NCBI GenBank assembly: GCA_949592205.1 | Contig: CATIUR010000005.1 | Coordinates: 136,731,277-136,795,276 of the forward strand | DNA length: 64,000 nucleotides | Reading direction: 5' to 3' | DNA from: Helichrysum umbraculigerum | Lineage: Eukaryota > Streptophyta > Magnoliopsida > Asterales > Asteraceae | In this document: positions 46,601 through 55,460 of the stretch, one piece after another | How positions within the stretch are numbered: the first letter of the stretch is position 1 | Layout: every line of letters begins with the position of its first letter | The notes under the pieces: model-generated | What the model was told of the DNA's origin: nothing | Databases searched by the model: none | Seen by the model: the letters and a program-made list of their open reading frames with translations, nothing else | Translations under genes and position numbers: made by a program

Positions 46601-47789
46601 TGCAAATGATCAAGATAAGACTACTTTCACCTGCCCATTCGGAACTTTCGTTTATCGGAGAATGCCTTTCGGTCTATGTAACGCACCCGCCACATTTCAA
46701 CGGTGCATGATGGCAATATTCCATGATATGGTAGAAGACAGCATGGAAATATTCATGGATGACTTCTCTGTGTTTGGAGATTCTTTTGATAAGTGTCTGA
46801 TGAATCTAAAGAGGATGTTGCAAAGGTGTGAGAGTTCCAATCTCGTTTTAAATTGGGAAAAGTGTCATTTCATGGTACGAGAAGGAGTTGTGTTGGGGCA
46901 TAAAATTTCAAGGGCTGGTATTGAAGTTTATCAAGCGAAGATTGAGGCCATAGCAAAGCTACCTCATCCAACAAATGTTAAAGGAATACGAAGTTTCTTA
47001 GGACATGCTGGGTTCTATAGAAGATTCATCAAGGATTTTTCAAAGATAGCACGTCCTATGAACAAGTTGTTGGAAAAGGAAGCTAAGTTCGAGTTTTCAA
47101 AAGAGTGCCAAGATGCGTTCAAGATTTTAAAGGAGAAATTGGTATCCGCACCAATTATGATAAGTCCGAATTGGGATCTTCCATTTGAATTGATGTGTGA
47201 TGCCAGTGATTACGCTGTAGGAGCAGTTTTAGGTCAGAGGGTTGATAAGAAGTTTCAACCTATTTATTACGCAAGCAAGACTTTGACGAGTGCACAGGAG
47301 AATTACACTACGACTGAAAAGGAATTGCTTGCTGTTGTTTTTGCGTTTGATAAGTTTCGCTCTTACCTGGTCCTGTCAAAAACTGTTGTTTTTACCGATC
47401 ACTCTGCATTAAGATACTTGTTTGGAAAACAAGATGCAAAACCAAGGTTGTTGCAATGGATTTTGTTATTGCAGGAGTTTGACATTGAGATTCGTGATAA
47501 GAAGGGAGCGGAAAATCTGGCTGCAGATCATCTGTCAAGACTGGAAAATCCAGAATTGGATAAGTTGGATGAAACGGAAATTCGAGATAAGTTTCCTGAT
47601 GAAAGCTTGTTGAAAGCAATTCTAAATGAATTTCCATGGTTCGCTGATATTGCAAACTTTCTAGTTACGAAGACTCTTCCATCCGGATTGGACTTTAACC
47701 AAAGAAAGAGGTTTTTCTCATCTATACGATATTACTTTTGGGAAGACCCATATCTGTTCAGACAGTGTGCTGATGGAATTGTCCGATAA
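43629..47789 (+). CDS. Athila gag-protease-RT-RNase H polyprotein (interrupted)
   Basis: 1386 codons in one frame. Gag domain at about residues 25-210 (FLKELRENPFRG, RWIQNEPAGSITTWEDLRNK, YCPPSKTSK). A degenerate zinc knuckle near 258 reads CDNYGGSHLAKDC, with the second Cys replaced by Tyr. Protease ADLGAS near 566 and IILGRPFLATARA near 635. Acidic linker at about 700-770. RT with WRVCIDYRKLN, MPFGLCNAPATF and the active site IFMDDFSVFG near 1040. RNase H with MCDASDYAVGAVLGQ near 1190 and TDHSALRYLF later. The frame ends at a TAA (47787-47789), after which the same frame carries on into integrase, so this is a nonsense codon inside pol rather than the natural end. The natural start is probably 43418. 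Confidence 0.92.
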   Translation: MAEDIANITLEEYSSRMRNDRGTGVVRPAIAQDVEFEIKGQFLKELRENPFRGEEREDANDHVEKIVEIADMFNVPNITRDQVMLRVFPITLKGAAKRWIQNEPAGSITTWEDLRNKFLKMYCPPSKTSKMIDEIRNFKQEMDESLHQAWERYKDLMHKCPQHDLNDQQVMSFFYKGVDRATRQQLDSQGPIPKKVPRDALTAIRDQAKHSQLWDDGTSRWKRSVNDDDGFAAITAKLDNMGRDIKKVTETVHAIQVGCDNYGGSHLAKDCPEMRTGEQTEEVKYGEAQAPYRQGGGNFFRRPYQDGGRPFRQTQPGFFTKEQPGASSSDKQANLEEMMGKFLTSNEKFIMSFGQRMDATDAALRNQGAAIKQIEGDVSNIAKVLQERFPGTLPGYTETNPRDQAKAVITRSGRGFKDPIPKKKPVSQPLPQKEKEVEVVESPKVDTEAERIAKYKQYAKDHAPPPPYPAALRRGKDDAQYHQFLENLKQLHINIPFVEAIAQMPKYAKYLKELLTNKSKLMEATTVTMNERCSAVMQNKLPPKVKDPGSITLPCLIGSLDLTHALADLGASISIMPYTMYARLKLGEPKPISMCIELADRSVQYPRGMVENVLVKVDRFVFPCDFIILDMVEDKKVPIILGRPFLATARALIDVHDRKITLRLGDDEVVFDVNKSMRYLAAVDDTCYFVNAREMTDDEEFLQSLMEDEDLDHMILEGWTGSIEAIRDIEEFDKMLEELEFESDEELESDKPTENEESVETDGILVKKETRITIHGIPCSREEVLACKSSFEEPPRLELKDLPTHLEYAYLQGESDLPVIISSKLSANEKESLLKFLKEHKHAIAWTIGDIKGISPSYCTHKILMESDFKPVVQPLRRLNPKVTDVVRKEIIKLLDSGLIYPISDSPWVSPIHVVPKKGGMTVVANERNELIPTRTVTSWRVCIDYRKLNDATRKDHFPLPFIDQMLERLAGKEYYCFLDGFSGYFQIPIDANDQDKTTFTCPFGTFVYRRMPFGLCNAPATFQRCMMAIFHDMVEDSMEIFMDDFSVFGDSFDKCLMNLKRMLQRCESSNLVLNWEKCHFMVREGVVLGHKISRAGIEVYQAKIEAIAKLPHPTNVKGIRSFLGHAGFYRRFIKDFSKIARPMNKLLEKEAKFEFSKECQDAFKILKEKLVSAPIMISPNWDLPFELMCDASDYAVGAVLGQRVDKKFQPIYYASKTLTSAQENYTTTEKELLAVVFAFDKFRSYLVLSKTVVFTDHSALRYLFGKQDAKPRLLQWILLLQEFDIEIRDKKGAENLAADHLSRLENPELDKLDETEIRDKFPDESLLKAILNEFPWFADIANFLVTKTLPSGLDFNQRKRFFSSIRYYFWEDPYLFRQCADGIVR

Positions 47790-48914
47790 TGTGTAGCTGG
47801 AGAGGAATGCGACATAATCTTAGAGCACTGTCATGATGGTCCGGCTGGAGGACATCATGGTCCAAATTACACTGCAAGGAAGGTGTTTGAGGCAGGTTTT
47901 TATTGGCCAACAGTTTATAAGGATGCATTCAAGTATGTGAAGGAATGCGATGCCTGCCAACGTACTGGGAGAATTTCAAAGAAGGATGAAATGTTGCAAA
48001 ATCCAATTATGGTAAGTGAGATTTTTGATGTCTGGGGGATAGACTTTATGGGCCCGTTTCCACCTAGCAATGGAAACAAATACATCATTGTGGCTGTGGA
48101 TTATGTTTCTAAGTGGGCCGAAGCAAAGGCATTACCCACGAATGATGCTCGCGTTGTGGTAAATTTTCTTAAACAGTTATTTTCGCGCTTTGGAGCACCG
48201 AAAGCTTTAATTAGTGATCGAGGGACACATTTCACAAATCTGCAATTGGAAAAAGTGCTGCGAAAGTACGGAGTTAGACATAAGTTTTCAACTGCTTATC
48301 ATCCACAGACGAGTGGTCAAGTGGAAGTGACTAATAGAGGGTTGAAGCGTATTTTAGAACGTTCAGTTGAAGGAAACCCTAAGAATTGGTCATACAAGTT
48401 GGATGATGCATTATGGGCGGCACGAACAGCATTTAAGTCGTCAGTTGGAACAACGCCTTATCGCCTTGTTTATGGAAAAGCTTGTCATTTGCCTTTTGAG
48501 TTAGAACATAAAGCATATTGGGATTTACAGAAGTGCAATCTTGATGAGAAGTTAGCTGGAAAGGAAAGAATGGCACAGCTAAATGAGTTGGATGAATTAA
48601 GAATAAATGCTTATGACAATTCGAGATTGGTCAAGGAGCGAACTAAGAAATGGCATGATGCTCGTCTTAAGTCGAACCATACATTCGAGAAATGTGATAA
48701 ATTTCTGTTGTATAGTTCTAGATTACATCTGTTTCCAGGAAAGTTAAAGACACGCTGGACTGGCCCCTTTGTTGTTGACAAGGTTTATCCGTTTGGAGCT
48801 GTTGATTTGCAAGGATATTCTGGAAAAACTTTCAAAGTCAATGGAAGTAGAGTGAAGAAGTACTATGGTGATATAAGGGACTCCAAGCGTGATTTGGAGA
48901 TGGATTTGAATTAA
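47790..48914 (+). CDS. Athila integrase, separated by a stop codon
   Basis: In frame with the upstream polyprotein. The first Met is at 47883, but the zinc-binding HHCC region starts before it (HCHDGPAGGHHGPNY... CDACQRTG). The catalytic core has IDFMGPFPPSNG (D), LISDRGTHF (D) and YHPQTSGQVEVTNR (E). The C-terminal part includes the GPF/Y-type module (TRWTGPFVVDKVYPFGAV). It ends with TAA (48912-48914). No chromodomain, as expected for Athila. Confidence 0.92.
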   Translation, partial: CVAGEECDIILEHCHDGPAGGHHGPNYTARKVFEAGFYWPTVYKDAFKYVKECDACQRTGRISKKDEMLQNPIMVSEIFDVWGIDFMGPFPPSNGNKYIIVAVDYVSKWAEAKALPTNDARVVVNFLKQLFSRFGAPKALISDRGTHFTNLQLEKVLRKYGVRHKFSTAYHPQTSGQVEVTNRGLKRILERSVEGNPKNWSYKLDDALWAARTAFKSSVGTTPYRLVYGKACHLPFELEHKAYWDLQKCNLDEKLAGKERMAQLNELDELRINAYDNSRLVKERTKKWHDARLKSNHTFEKCDKFLLYSSRLHLFPGKLKTRWTGPFVVDKVYPFGAVDLQGYSGKTFKVNGSRVKKYYGDIRDSKRDLEMDLN

Positions 48915-49327
48915 GTGGTGAAGCAAGATGTCGAGCTTACCGACGTGATAAACAAAAGCGCTTTCGGGAGACAACCCGTTATTTTGTTAATTTGTATTCT
49001 GTTTTATTGTTTTTGTTTTCAGGTTTGATCATTGTGGGTGTGTTCTCTGGAAACCCTCACGAGACTACAACTCGTCCACTCGGGATACCGAGGGGTTTAA
49101 AGGCTTATTGCATATGCTAAATGCAATCGTGTTGCCTACGGAAGTGTGCTATTGTAGTTTATTTCTGAACGAAGTCCTTCAAGCTAACTGCCTTCAAATC
49201 AGGGGAGTTTTCTGTTTCACTTCTTTTCTATTCCCTTTATTTTTATTTTCTTTTGCAATGAGGACATTGCATGTTTCTAAGTGGGGGATGGGGGAAAAGA
49301 AGTCTAATTGTCCTTAATTTATGAATG
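48915..49327 (+). other. Athila 3' noncoding region, first part
   Basis: Contains AAAGCGCTTTCGGGAGACAA, a block also present in the inner element (53397-53420, reverse strand). Also contains an internal purine tract CTAAGTGGGGGATGGGGG near 49277 that resembles the terminal PPT. No env-like ORF. It is cut at the TSD GTAGC (49328-49332) and resumes at 60227. Confidence 0.7.
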
Positions 49328-49332
49328 GTAGC

Positions 49333-51840
49333 TGTTGATGTCGATATCAACGGGTGGTTTTATAATTTATAATTGCTGGGGTGTAAGTGTGACTTACTGA
49401 TACTGAACCAAAATGTTAGTAGGCGGTAAGTTGGACCTAGAGTCGTTCTTAAAGAGAAACTGAATTGAAACGGAGGTGATCCAATCAATCTTTCTTTTCT
49501 AGTAAATGTTTTAAAAGAGTGCGTTGGGGGTTTTGGTTCAGTTAATTAAGTAAACTAAATAAAGCGAATAAAATGTAATAAGATGTTAGATAATGCAAAG
49601 TAGTATTTGTTGTGAGTTCGTTAGTTAATAATCATGGGATGATGACTCTTATGAGGAAAATGATTAACTAAATTGGGGTTGCATATGAGATTCATTAACT
49701 TATGGTATAACCAATAGATTCCTTATTAGTCGGTTATCAACTAATACGTCACAAGGAACTAAGGTATCATGATTCTGACCAGACAGACGATGCTCAACTC
49801 TCCACACTCTCCTGTGACGGAGTCAGTGGCCCATATTATTGAACGTATTCGCTCGTGGGCGAAGGAATAGAGTAGCAAGTCCATAACATGTCTAGCCGTT
49901 CTTAATACCACAATAATTATGAATCCATTAGACAACTAACTTAGAACTTGTGTCCGGAGTTATTTAATCAATTTCTACCAGTGAAACTTAAGCGTGATAA
50001 ACGAGGGAAAGCATTTAGGTTTCTTGCATACCGTACTTTAGGTTTCATGGTTTTAGGAAAAAGTATTGGTTTAAGGTGGATTTCAAACTTGCCTTTCTCA
50101 ATACAATTAACAAATCCCTAGGTTTTCGTAAATGGTCATTTAGCCTTTAGCCTACCTAATCTAATCTAATTTAAACTAAAACAACTAATTAAAATGCTGA
50201 CGGTTTTTTGCAGAAAGTTAAACCCAGACCATGTTGGAAAATACTATGGTAGCTCACAACGTATTGAATTGTTTACCAACGTTTCCGTTGTGAGTTTAAT
50301 TGCTTCACGATGTTTACATGATAAGTACATTGTGATTGGAAGTGTACAATACTCATGGCAAGTCCACGTAATCACATTGCATTTTATAATGCTTGCATGA
50401 CTTTACAATTAAAAACATAGTTTTTACACAGATAACTATTGACCGAGTATTGAGGTTCGCGACTCCTCTTTACAAGGTTACAATCACGTTTGTTAATCGA
50501 AAGGCGAATATAAGTTTTAGGTTTAAAATCACAAGATAAGTCCGTTCACAAAGTTTCCAATTTTATAACGTCGATCAATAATACAACTACCTTCGGTCGT
50601 TACTGGCTTCCATATATTTGTACTATGCTCAAAAGCATTTCCAATACTATACCGAGTAATCAGTCGAATAGGGGCCGTCATATTATCTCACGACTTATTC
50701 AAAGTCATCCCACAATTATGTACTAAATACATCACAACAAATACAATAGTAATCTACTCGCTAATCATGGCAATAACGATCGCAAACATAATTAAAGCAA
50801 ACATGTTTAATTAAGATAGATAAGGATAGAGATAACCGAGATTAATATGCGAGAAGGAATAGACTTGAATTAATGAGCGTAACTCCAAGCGTACACCAAA
50901 GATTACAACAACGTTCCTAGCTTTCTTTCTACTCTAAACAAAGTGCTAAACTAATCTAATGCTAAATTTAAAGTAAGAAAGTAGAATGAGAAAGTAAGAA
51001 AGTAGAATGAGAAAGTAAGAAAGTTATATGACTAGTGCATATGGGACTTCAAGGTGCAAGTTACAAATGAACCAAAAGCCTCCTATTTATAGGTGAGCTT
51101 TGGCTCACATTAGCACAAGTTGTCCTTGAGGTGCATGTTAGAAAGCTTGCCAAAAGTGGTATGTACCATACGAACAGTAGGCGAACCGGGTACCGTACAA
51201 CACGAAAAGTGGCCGCACCAGGTACCAAAAGTTACCAAAAACGGAAACCGGGATAGGGGCAGGGTGGCCGGCGCCGCCCTTGGTGTGGCCGGCGGCGGTG
51301 GTGGTGCTGCCGGCGGCGGTGGGCCCACCCCCACCCCGTTGCGTTGTTTGTTGCTTCGTTTCTTGATTCGTGCGTGTTTTCTTCGTTATATGTCCGTTTG
51401 AGTTGATTCTTTTTTTGTTGTATTCGTAATTCAAAAACGAAGATTTTGACATAGGATATGCCCTTAGTTGAGGTATCTAGCTCTAGATATTGCGTACGGA
51501 TCATTTGGATCTTCCAGCGGGCGCGAAATCTTCATTTTTTACCCGTTTCAGTTGATTCTTCTTCTGTTGAATCCGAATTTTGAAAACGAACATCTTTGAA
51601 ATAATGGATGTTGGTGAAGGGCATTTTGGTCTTGAAATCTCGTTTTTATGCCTTGAATCTTCAAACGTGTGTGGAATCTTCGTTTCACATCCGTTTTACT
51701 TGATTTTTATTGTGCAACCTCGTTTTGACCATCTTGGCATAATGTTACTGATTCATACTATATTTGAATTAAAATGCCAAGAATCGTTCTAGAATGAAAG
51801 AGATATCGGTAGTAAAAATGTGACTTTTTACGCGATATCA
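49333..51840 (-). repeat. 3' LTR of the nonautonomous element
   Basis: 2508 bp. It contains a GC-rich Gly/Pro-like repeat block (about 51255-51340) and a 23-bp tandem duplication near 50985-51020 (AAGTAAGAAAGTAGAATGAG) that the other LTR has one unit fewer of. Open frames in it, such as 50194-50400, are duplicated in the other LTR and are not gene evidence. Confidence 0.93.
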
Positions 51841-51860
51841 AGTATCCCACACTTAGAACT
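51841..51860 (-). promoter_or_regulatory. Polypurine tract of the nonautonomous element
   Basis: On the minus strand CTAAGTGTGGGATACT lies directly upstream of the 3' LTR. AAGTGTGGGA is the common Athila-type PPT. The same motif recurs upstream near 52973, 53026 and 53089. Confidence 0.7.
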
Positions 51861-53456
51861 TTGCTTGTCCTCAAGCAAACTAACGTTCAACATGGTTAAA
51901 GATAAGCGGATAATGAAATTATTTTAAGACGGGAACTTTTTACTAAGGGGGTTTCGGAAAAATAAAGATATTTGATATTTTAGAAAGCAAGGTTGTAATC
52001 TTTAGGAGCATGCATTTGATCATTGATCGTTGATACATGACTAGGCGATCCTCTCAAGGTGGTTACTCCAATCACTCAAAGTATTTAGGGTTTCCTATTC
52101 TATTATATCAATCGCTCAGAACGCCAGTCATATATTGTTTATCGTCATAGGCTTGATCGAGTATCAAATCGTTACCTTTTTGGTGAGCGCGAAGTCGATC
52201 TAGCCACAATCATTCTAAGGGAAGTGATGTAGGGTTTTTAGTGGTGGAATGTTGGTGGTGTGAGAGGGGTTTTGTTGGGTTTTCTTTTTGGTGAAGTGGA
52301 AAGTTGGAAATTTTGAATTTTTGGGAGGATTGACGCCTTCTTTCTATTTTGGTCGGAGTCTTCTTTCTCCATTTGACTTTCTTTACTTCGAATTTTCTTG
52401 GGACTTTTTCTTTCCCTTTTGACGTCATATCCTTGATTTTTCTCTTTTTTCATCTTTGGAACTTTGTAGGAAGTTTGAGGGATGTTTTTTAGTAGGTAAA
52501 GGGGTAACGTATTTATTTTTGGGTGTATGGATGGGTTCAAGAATGATGTGATTCGATCTCCTTTTTGACTCACAAGTTCGGATTCGAAATGCATAACAAG
52601 AGCAAGTTCTGATTCTAAACGCATACATCGGCACACTCAAGAATCGAAAAAGTTGAAGCATTAAAAAGTGAATGTTTTTCATATGGCTAAAGATGCCTCA
52701 TGAATCGAAAGTTGGGTTGTTGTGTGCTTAGTCATGCGATGCTCTTTATGTGATTGTCAAACTTGTTTTTCAAAAGAACTTATATTTTATTTTTCTTTCT
52801 TCCCCAAAGTAAATCATTCTTTAAATTTTTTTTCATTTTCTACATATTTTTAACTTAGTTTTGAAAAATTTTGTTTACTTTTATGGAGAAGCAAGGTCTA
52901 ATAAAGAGCAACGATTTAGAATCAAGAATATACTAATATCCATTTAACAGTAGTGCAACTACTGCTATCCCACACTTAAAGGAACATCGTCCTCGATGTT
53001 ATACTAAGCTCAGAATGGGGTAAAATCCCACACTTAGGGTTTTAAACATCCAGGATTCATTCTTTCAGTGTGTGTGTCGGGCTGGAATCCCACACTTAGT
53101 GATAAGCATAATGGATATGACATATTTAAAACGAATGGAAGAGATGGCATAGAAGTACTCCCCGATAGTTGCAGTGTTCTTTTGGTTGCATCTGCCGGTC
53201 TTTGTCTTCTTTGGTGTGCTCTTGGTCAAGTCTTCTTGTGATTAGTCTCGTAAGTGTGAACACGTCGGATTTGTGATTCTTCAGGGTTTTATGCTTCTTT
53301 GCAGGCTGGAGCATTCTTTGCAAGATCCGAGTGTGAAAGATAGTCGGAGATGTCATCACTTCTTGGAAAGTAAAATAGCATAAATAAAAACACGGGTTGC
53401 CTCCCGAGAAGCGCTCTTTTAAAGTCGAGAGCTCGACTTAGTCCTTTTTTTTTTCT
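51861..53456 (-). other. 3' noncoding region of the nonautonomous element
   Basis: Between the unknown ORF and the PPT. It contains three extra PPT-like CTAAGTGTGGGAT motifs and the block AAAGCGCTTCTCGGGAGGCA near 53400 shared with Athila 3' regions. It also holds a 72-codon Lys/Arg-rich open frame (52210-52428, KVKWRKKTPTKIERRRQSSQ) that could be a small basic protein but has no family match I know. Confidence 0.55.
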
Positions 53457-55460
53457 TCAGATGATGCTTGATGCATCAGTAGTGGTGGCGTGGTCACTGT
53501 GGTTCCTTGGTAGAGAGTATCGTGGTGGATAGTATTGCAGGAATTGCTCTATCATGTCAGCAATGAGAGTTGGTGGGTTGGTGGATAGCATTCTGAAGCT
53601 TTTGAAGTGATCGGTGGCGAGTCGGTCGAGAATTGCCATTCCATAGCAGATGTATCGAACTGCCCTTGTGACTGGTCCGTTAGGGTCAATTCGAGTGCAG
53701 GTGTAAGTTCGAACGATTTCACGCTGTGGGTGGTTTCTTCCTATCGAGGCGATTAAAGCCATGAATTCGGTTTTCACTTCTTCAAAATCATTAGCCCAAG
53801 GGTCTCCTCCGAAGGATCTGGTTGCTTGGCACACTTGTCTGATTAGTTGGTGTTGCTCGCGGTTGAAGGGAAAATCCGAGTCGGTGAAGATGCAAAGTAA
53901 CTTGCTGAATATCTCGCGATATCCATTTCGGTAGACGTCGAGTTCTACGTTTTCTTCTTGGTACATTTCGCGCAGTCGGGTAGTCACATAAGTGGCTAAA
54001 TTGATTTGCGACATGTGCGGAATGAATCTCGGTACCTCACGAGTTTCTTCTTCATAGGATGGCTCGTTCAGCTCATCAATTATTAGTTCAATGTGGTGCC
54101 CAATGGTGGATTGAATGACGATCCTGCAGTTCTCTGATGCTGTGAGGTGCTCTTCAGTTTCGATGAGATCTAGAAGAGTTCTAAGATCTCCCACCATTCT
54201 GATGTCGGCATAACTTCTTGGGTTCCCTGTGGCTCTTTCCAGATTGGTTCTCATTGATGCAAGAATAGCTTTTTGACTTGATGAGTATGGAAAAGCTGAC
54301 CCGGCTAAGGCACAATATACTTTTTGGTATATTCGCCTTTGGTTTCCGTAGAATTCGATTTCTCCCATTGGGTAGTTGGGTCTTTCTCGCTGTCGAGCTT
54401 CTCTGGTAAGTTGTTCTTGAAGCAGGTCAGAGAATGCTTGAATGTTTCTCCGAAGAGTGCTGGGCTCTGGTTCTCCATAATTGGCGAGGTATGAATCGTA
54501 GTCTCGTATGATTGCCCGTATCATGTGTCTCTGTGCGGTGTTGTAGTCGTTAGTTGACTCTTTGATGGCTTCTACGATGATTCGGACATCGTCGTATTCG
54601 TCAATCATCTCGATCATGTCTTGATGAGTATCTATCAGAGGAATTTCTAGTCTCTCAGTTGCGACAGCAGGGGAATTAGGTGGAGCAAGAGGAGGTTGTG
54701 GAATAGAGCATTCATCGAGAGTGATGTTGACGTAATCGTCATCACATTCACTGTTGCAGTCGGAGTCCATATCTCGTGAATTTGGAAATTGGTGGAGTTC
54801 TTCGTCTGAGGGCGCGTTGTTGAAGGGTCGAGAACTATCGATTTCGATGGTTCGGACTTCGGTTGTTATGTCATGAATGTTCTCTTCGGCAAAGCTTCCT
54901 GGTTGACGTGCCTTATATGCTGAAATCCTTTGTAGAAGTTTAGCATATTGGTCTGGGTGTGGTGATGATCGGAGTCCTTTTTCAAAGATTTCTATGTCTC
55001 GGAGTCGGGTTCTGGTAAAGGGTTTTGATGGATCGAGATAGGAATTTAGGATGTTTCCCATTCTTTTAAGATGAGAGGATCTGAGTTCTTGGCGGATGAC
55101 TCCGTAATCAATTGATTCTTCTGATGAAGAGCAATCATCACAGTTTTGTATCCTTTTAACTTCGGCCATTTGTGGCGAATCAGTGTGATCTTCATCTTCT
55201 TCCATTTCTTCCTCGTCTGGTTCTTCTTCTTCCTCTTCAGGGTCAGATTCAATTTCTTCATCTGCTTCCTCGTATTCTTCCTCTTCTGGGTCATATTCGG
55301 TGTCAGAAATGAGAACTGATGATCGGGTGAATTGCGGTTCCTCCTGTGGTTCTGATTCATCGTCGGAACAGACTTTTCCTGTGGATATAGCACAACATTC
55401 TTCCTCTTCTGGGGTGTATTCCGGTTGGTCGATCTTGTAAGTGATGCTTTCACCATGCGA
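53457..55460 (-). CDS. Novel ORF fused downstream of protease; unknown function
   Basis: Open from just after the TGA at 55461 to the TAA at 53457; first Met at 55205, which gives 582 aa. The upstream ~85 codons form a very acidic linker (EEEECC, DPEEEEYEEADEEIESDPEE). From there the protein looks globular and helical, with no RT, RNase H, integrase, zinc finger, TM or signal segment. An internal duplication is visible: about residues 282-345 (YGNQRRIYQKVYCALAGSAF, PY...Q...I...T...G.P) match about 422-486 (YRNGYREIFSKLLCIFTDSD, FPF...Q...I...T...G.P). It occupies the exact place of RT-RH-INT between protease and the Athila-type 3' noncoding region. Reading-frame integrity over 660 codons apart from one TGA suggests selection until recently. 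Not recognised as a known family. It could be a highly derived env-like or capsid-accessory protein. Confidence 0.8.
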   Translation of the reverse strand, partial: SHGESITYKIDQPEYTPEEEECCAISTGKVCSDDESEPQEEPQFTRSSVLISDTEYDPEEEEYEEADEEIESDPEEEEEEPDEEEMEEDEDHTDSPQMAEVKRIQNCDDCSSSEESIDYGVIRQELRSSHLKRMGNILNSYLDPSKPFTRTRLRDIEIFEKGLRSSPHPDQYAKLLQRISAYKARQPGSFAEENIHDITTEVRTIEIDSSRPFNNAPSDEELHQFPNSRDMDSDCNSECDDDYVNITLDECSIPQPPLAPPNSPAVATERLEIPLIDTHQDMIEMIDEYDDVRIIVEAIKESTNDYNTAQRHMIRAIIRDYDSYLANYGEPEPSTLRRNIQAFSDLLQEQLTREARQRERPNYPMGEIEFYGNQRRIYQKVYCALAGSAFPYSSSQKAILASMRTNLERATGNPRSYADIRMVGDLRTLLDLIETEEHLTASENCRIVIQSTIGHHIELIIDELNEPSYEEETREVPRFIPHMSQINLATYVTTRLREMYQEENVELDVYRNGYREIFSKLLCIFTDSDFPFNREQHQLIRQVCQATRSFGGDPWANDFEEVKTEFMALIASIGRNHPQREIVRTYTCTRIDPNGPVTRAVRYICYGMAILDRLATDHFKSFRMLSTNPPTLIADMIEQFLQYYPPRYSLPRNHSDHATTTDASSII

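Noticed and set aside
50194..50400. 68-codon ORF conserved at 58596-58802
   Set aside because: Conservation is explained by LTR duplication. No domain.
51110..51504. Overlapping Gly/Pro/Ala-rich ORFs in the LTR, repeated at 59491-59885
   Set aside because: Frames on both strands come from a GC-rich LTR block duplicated by the LTR structure.
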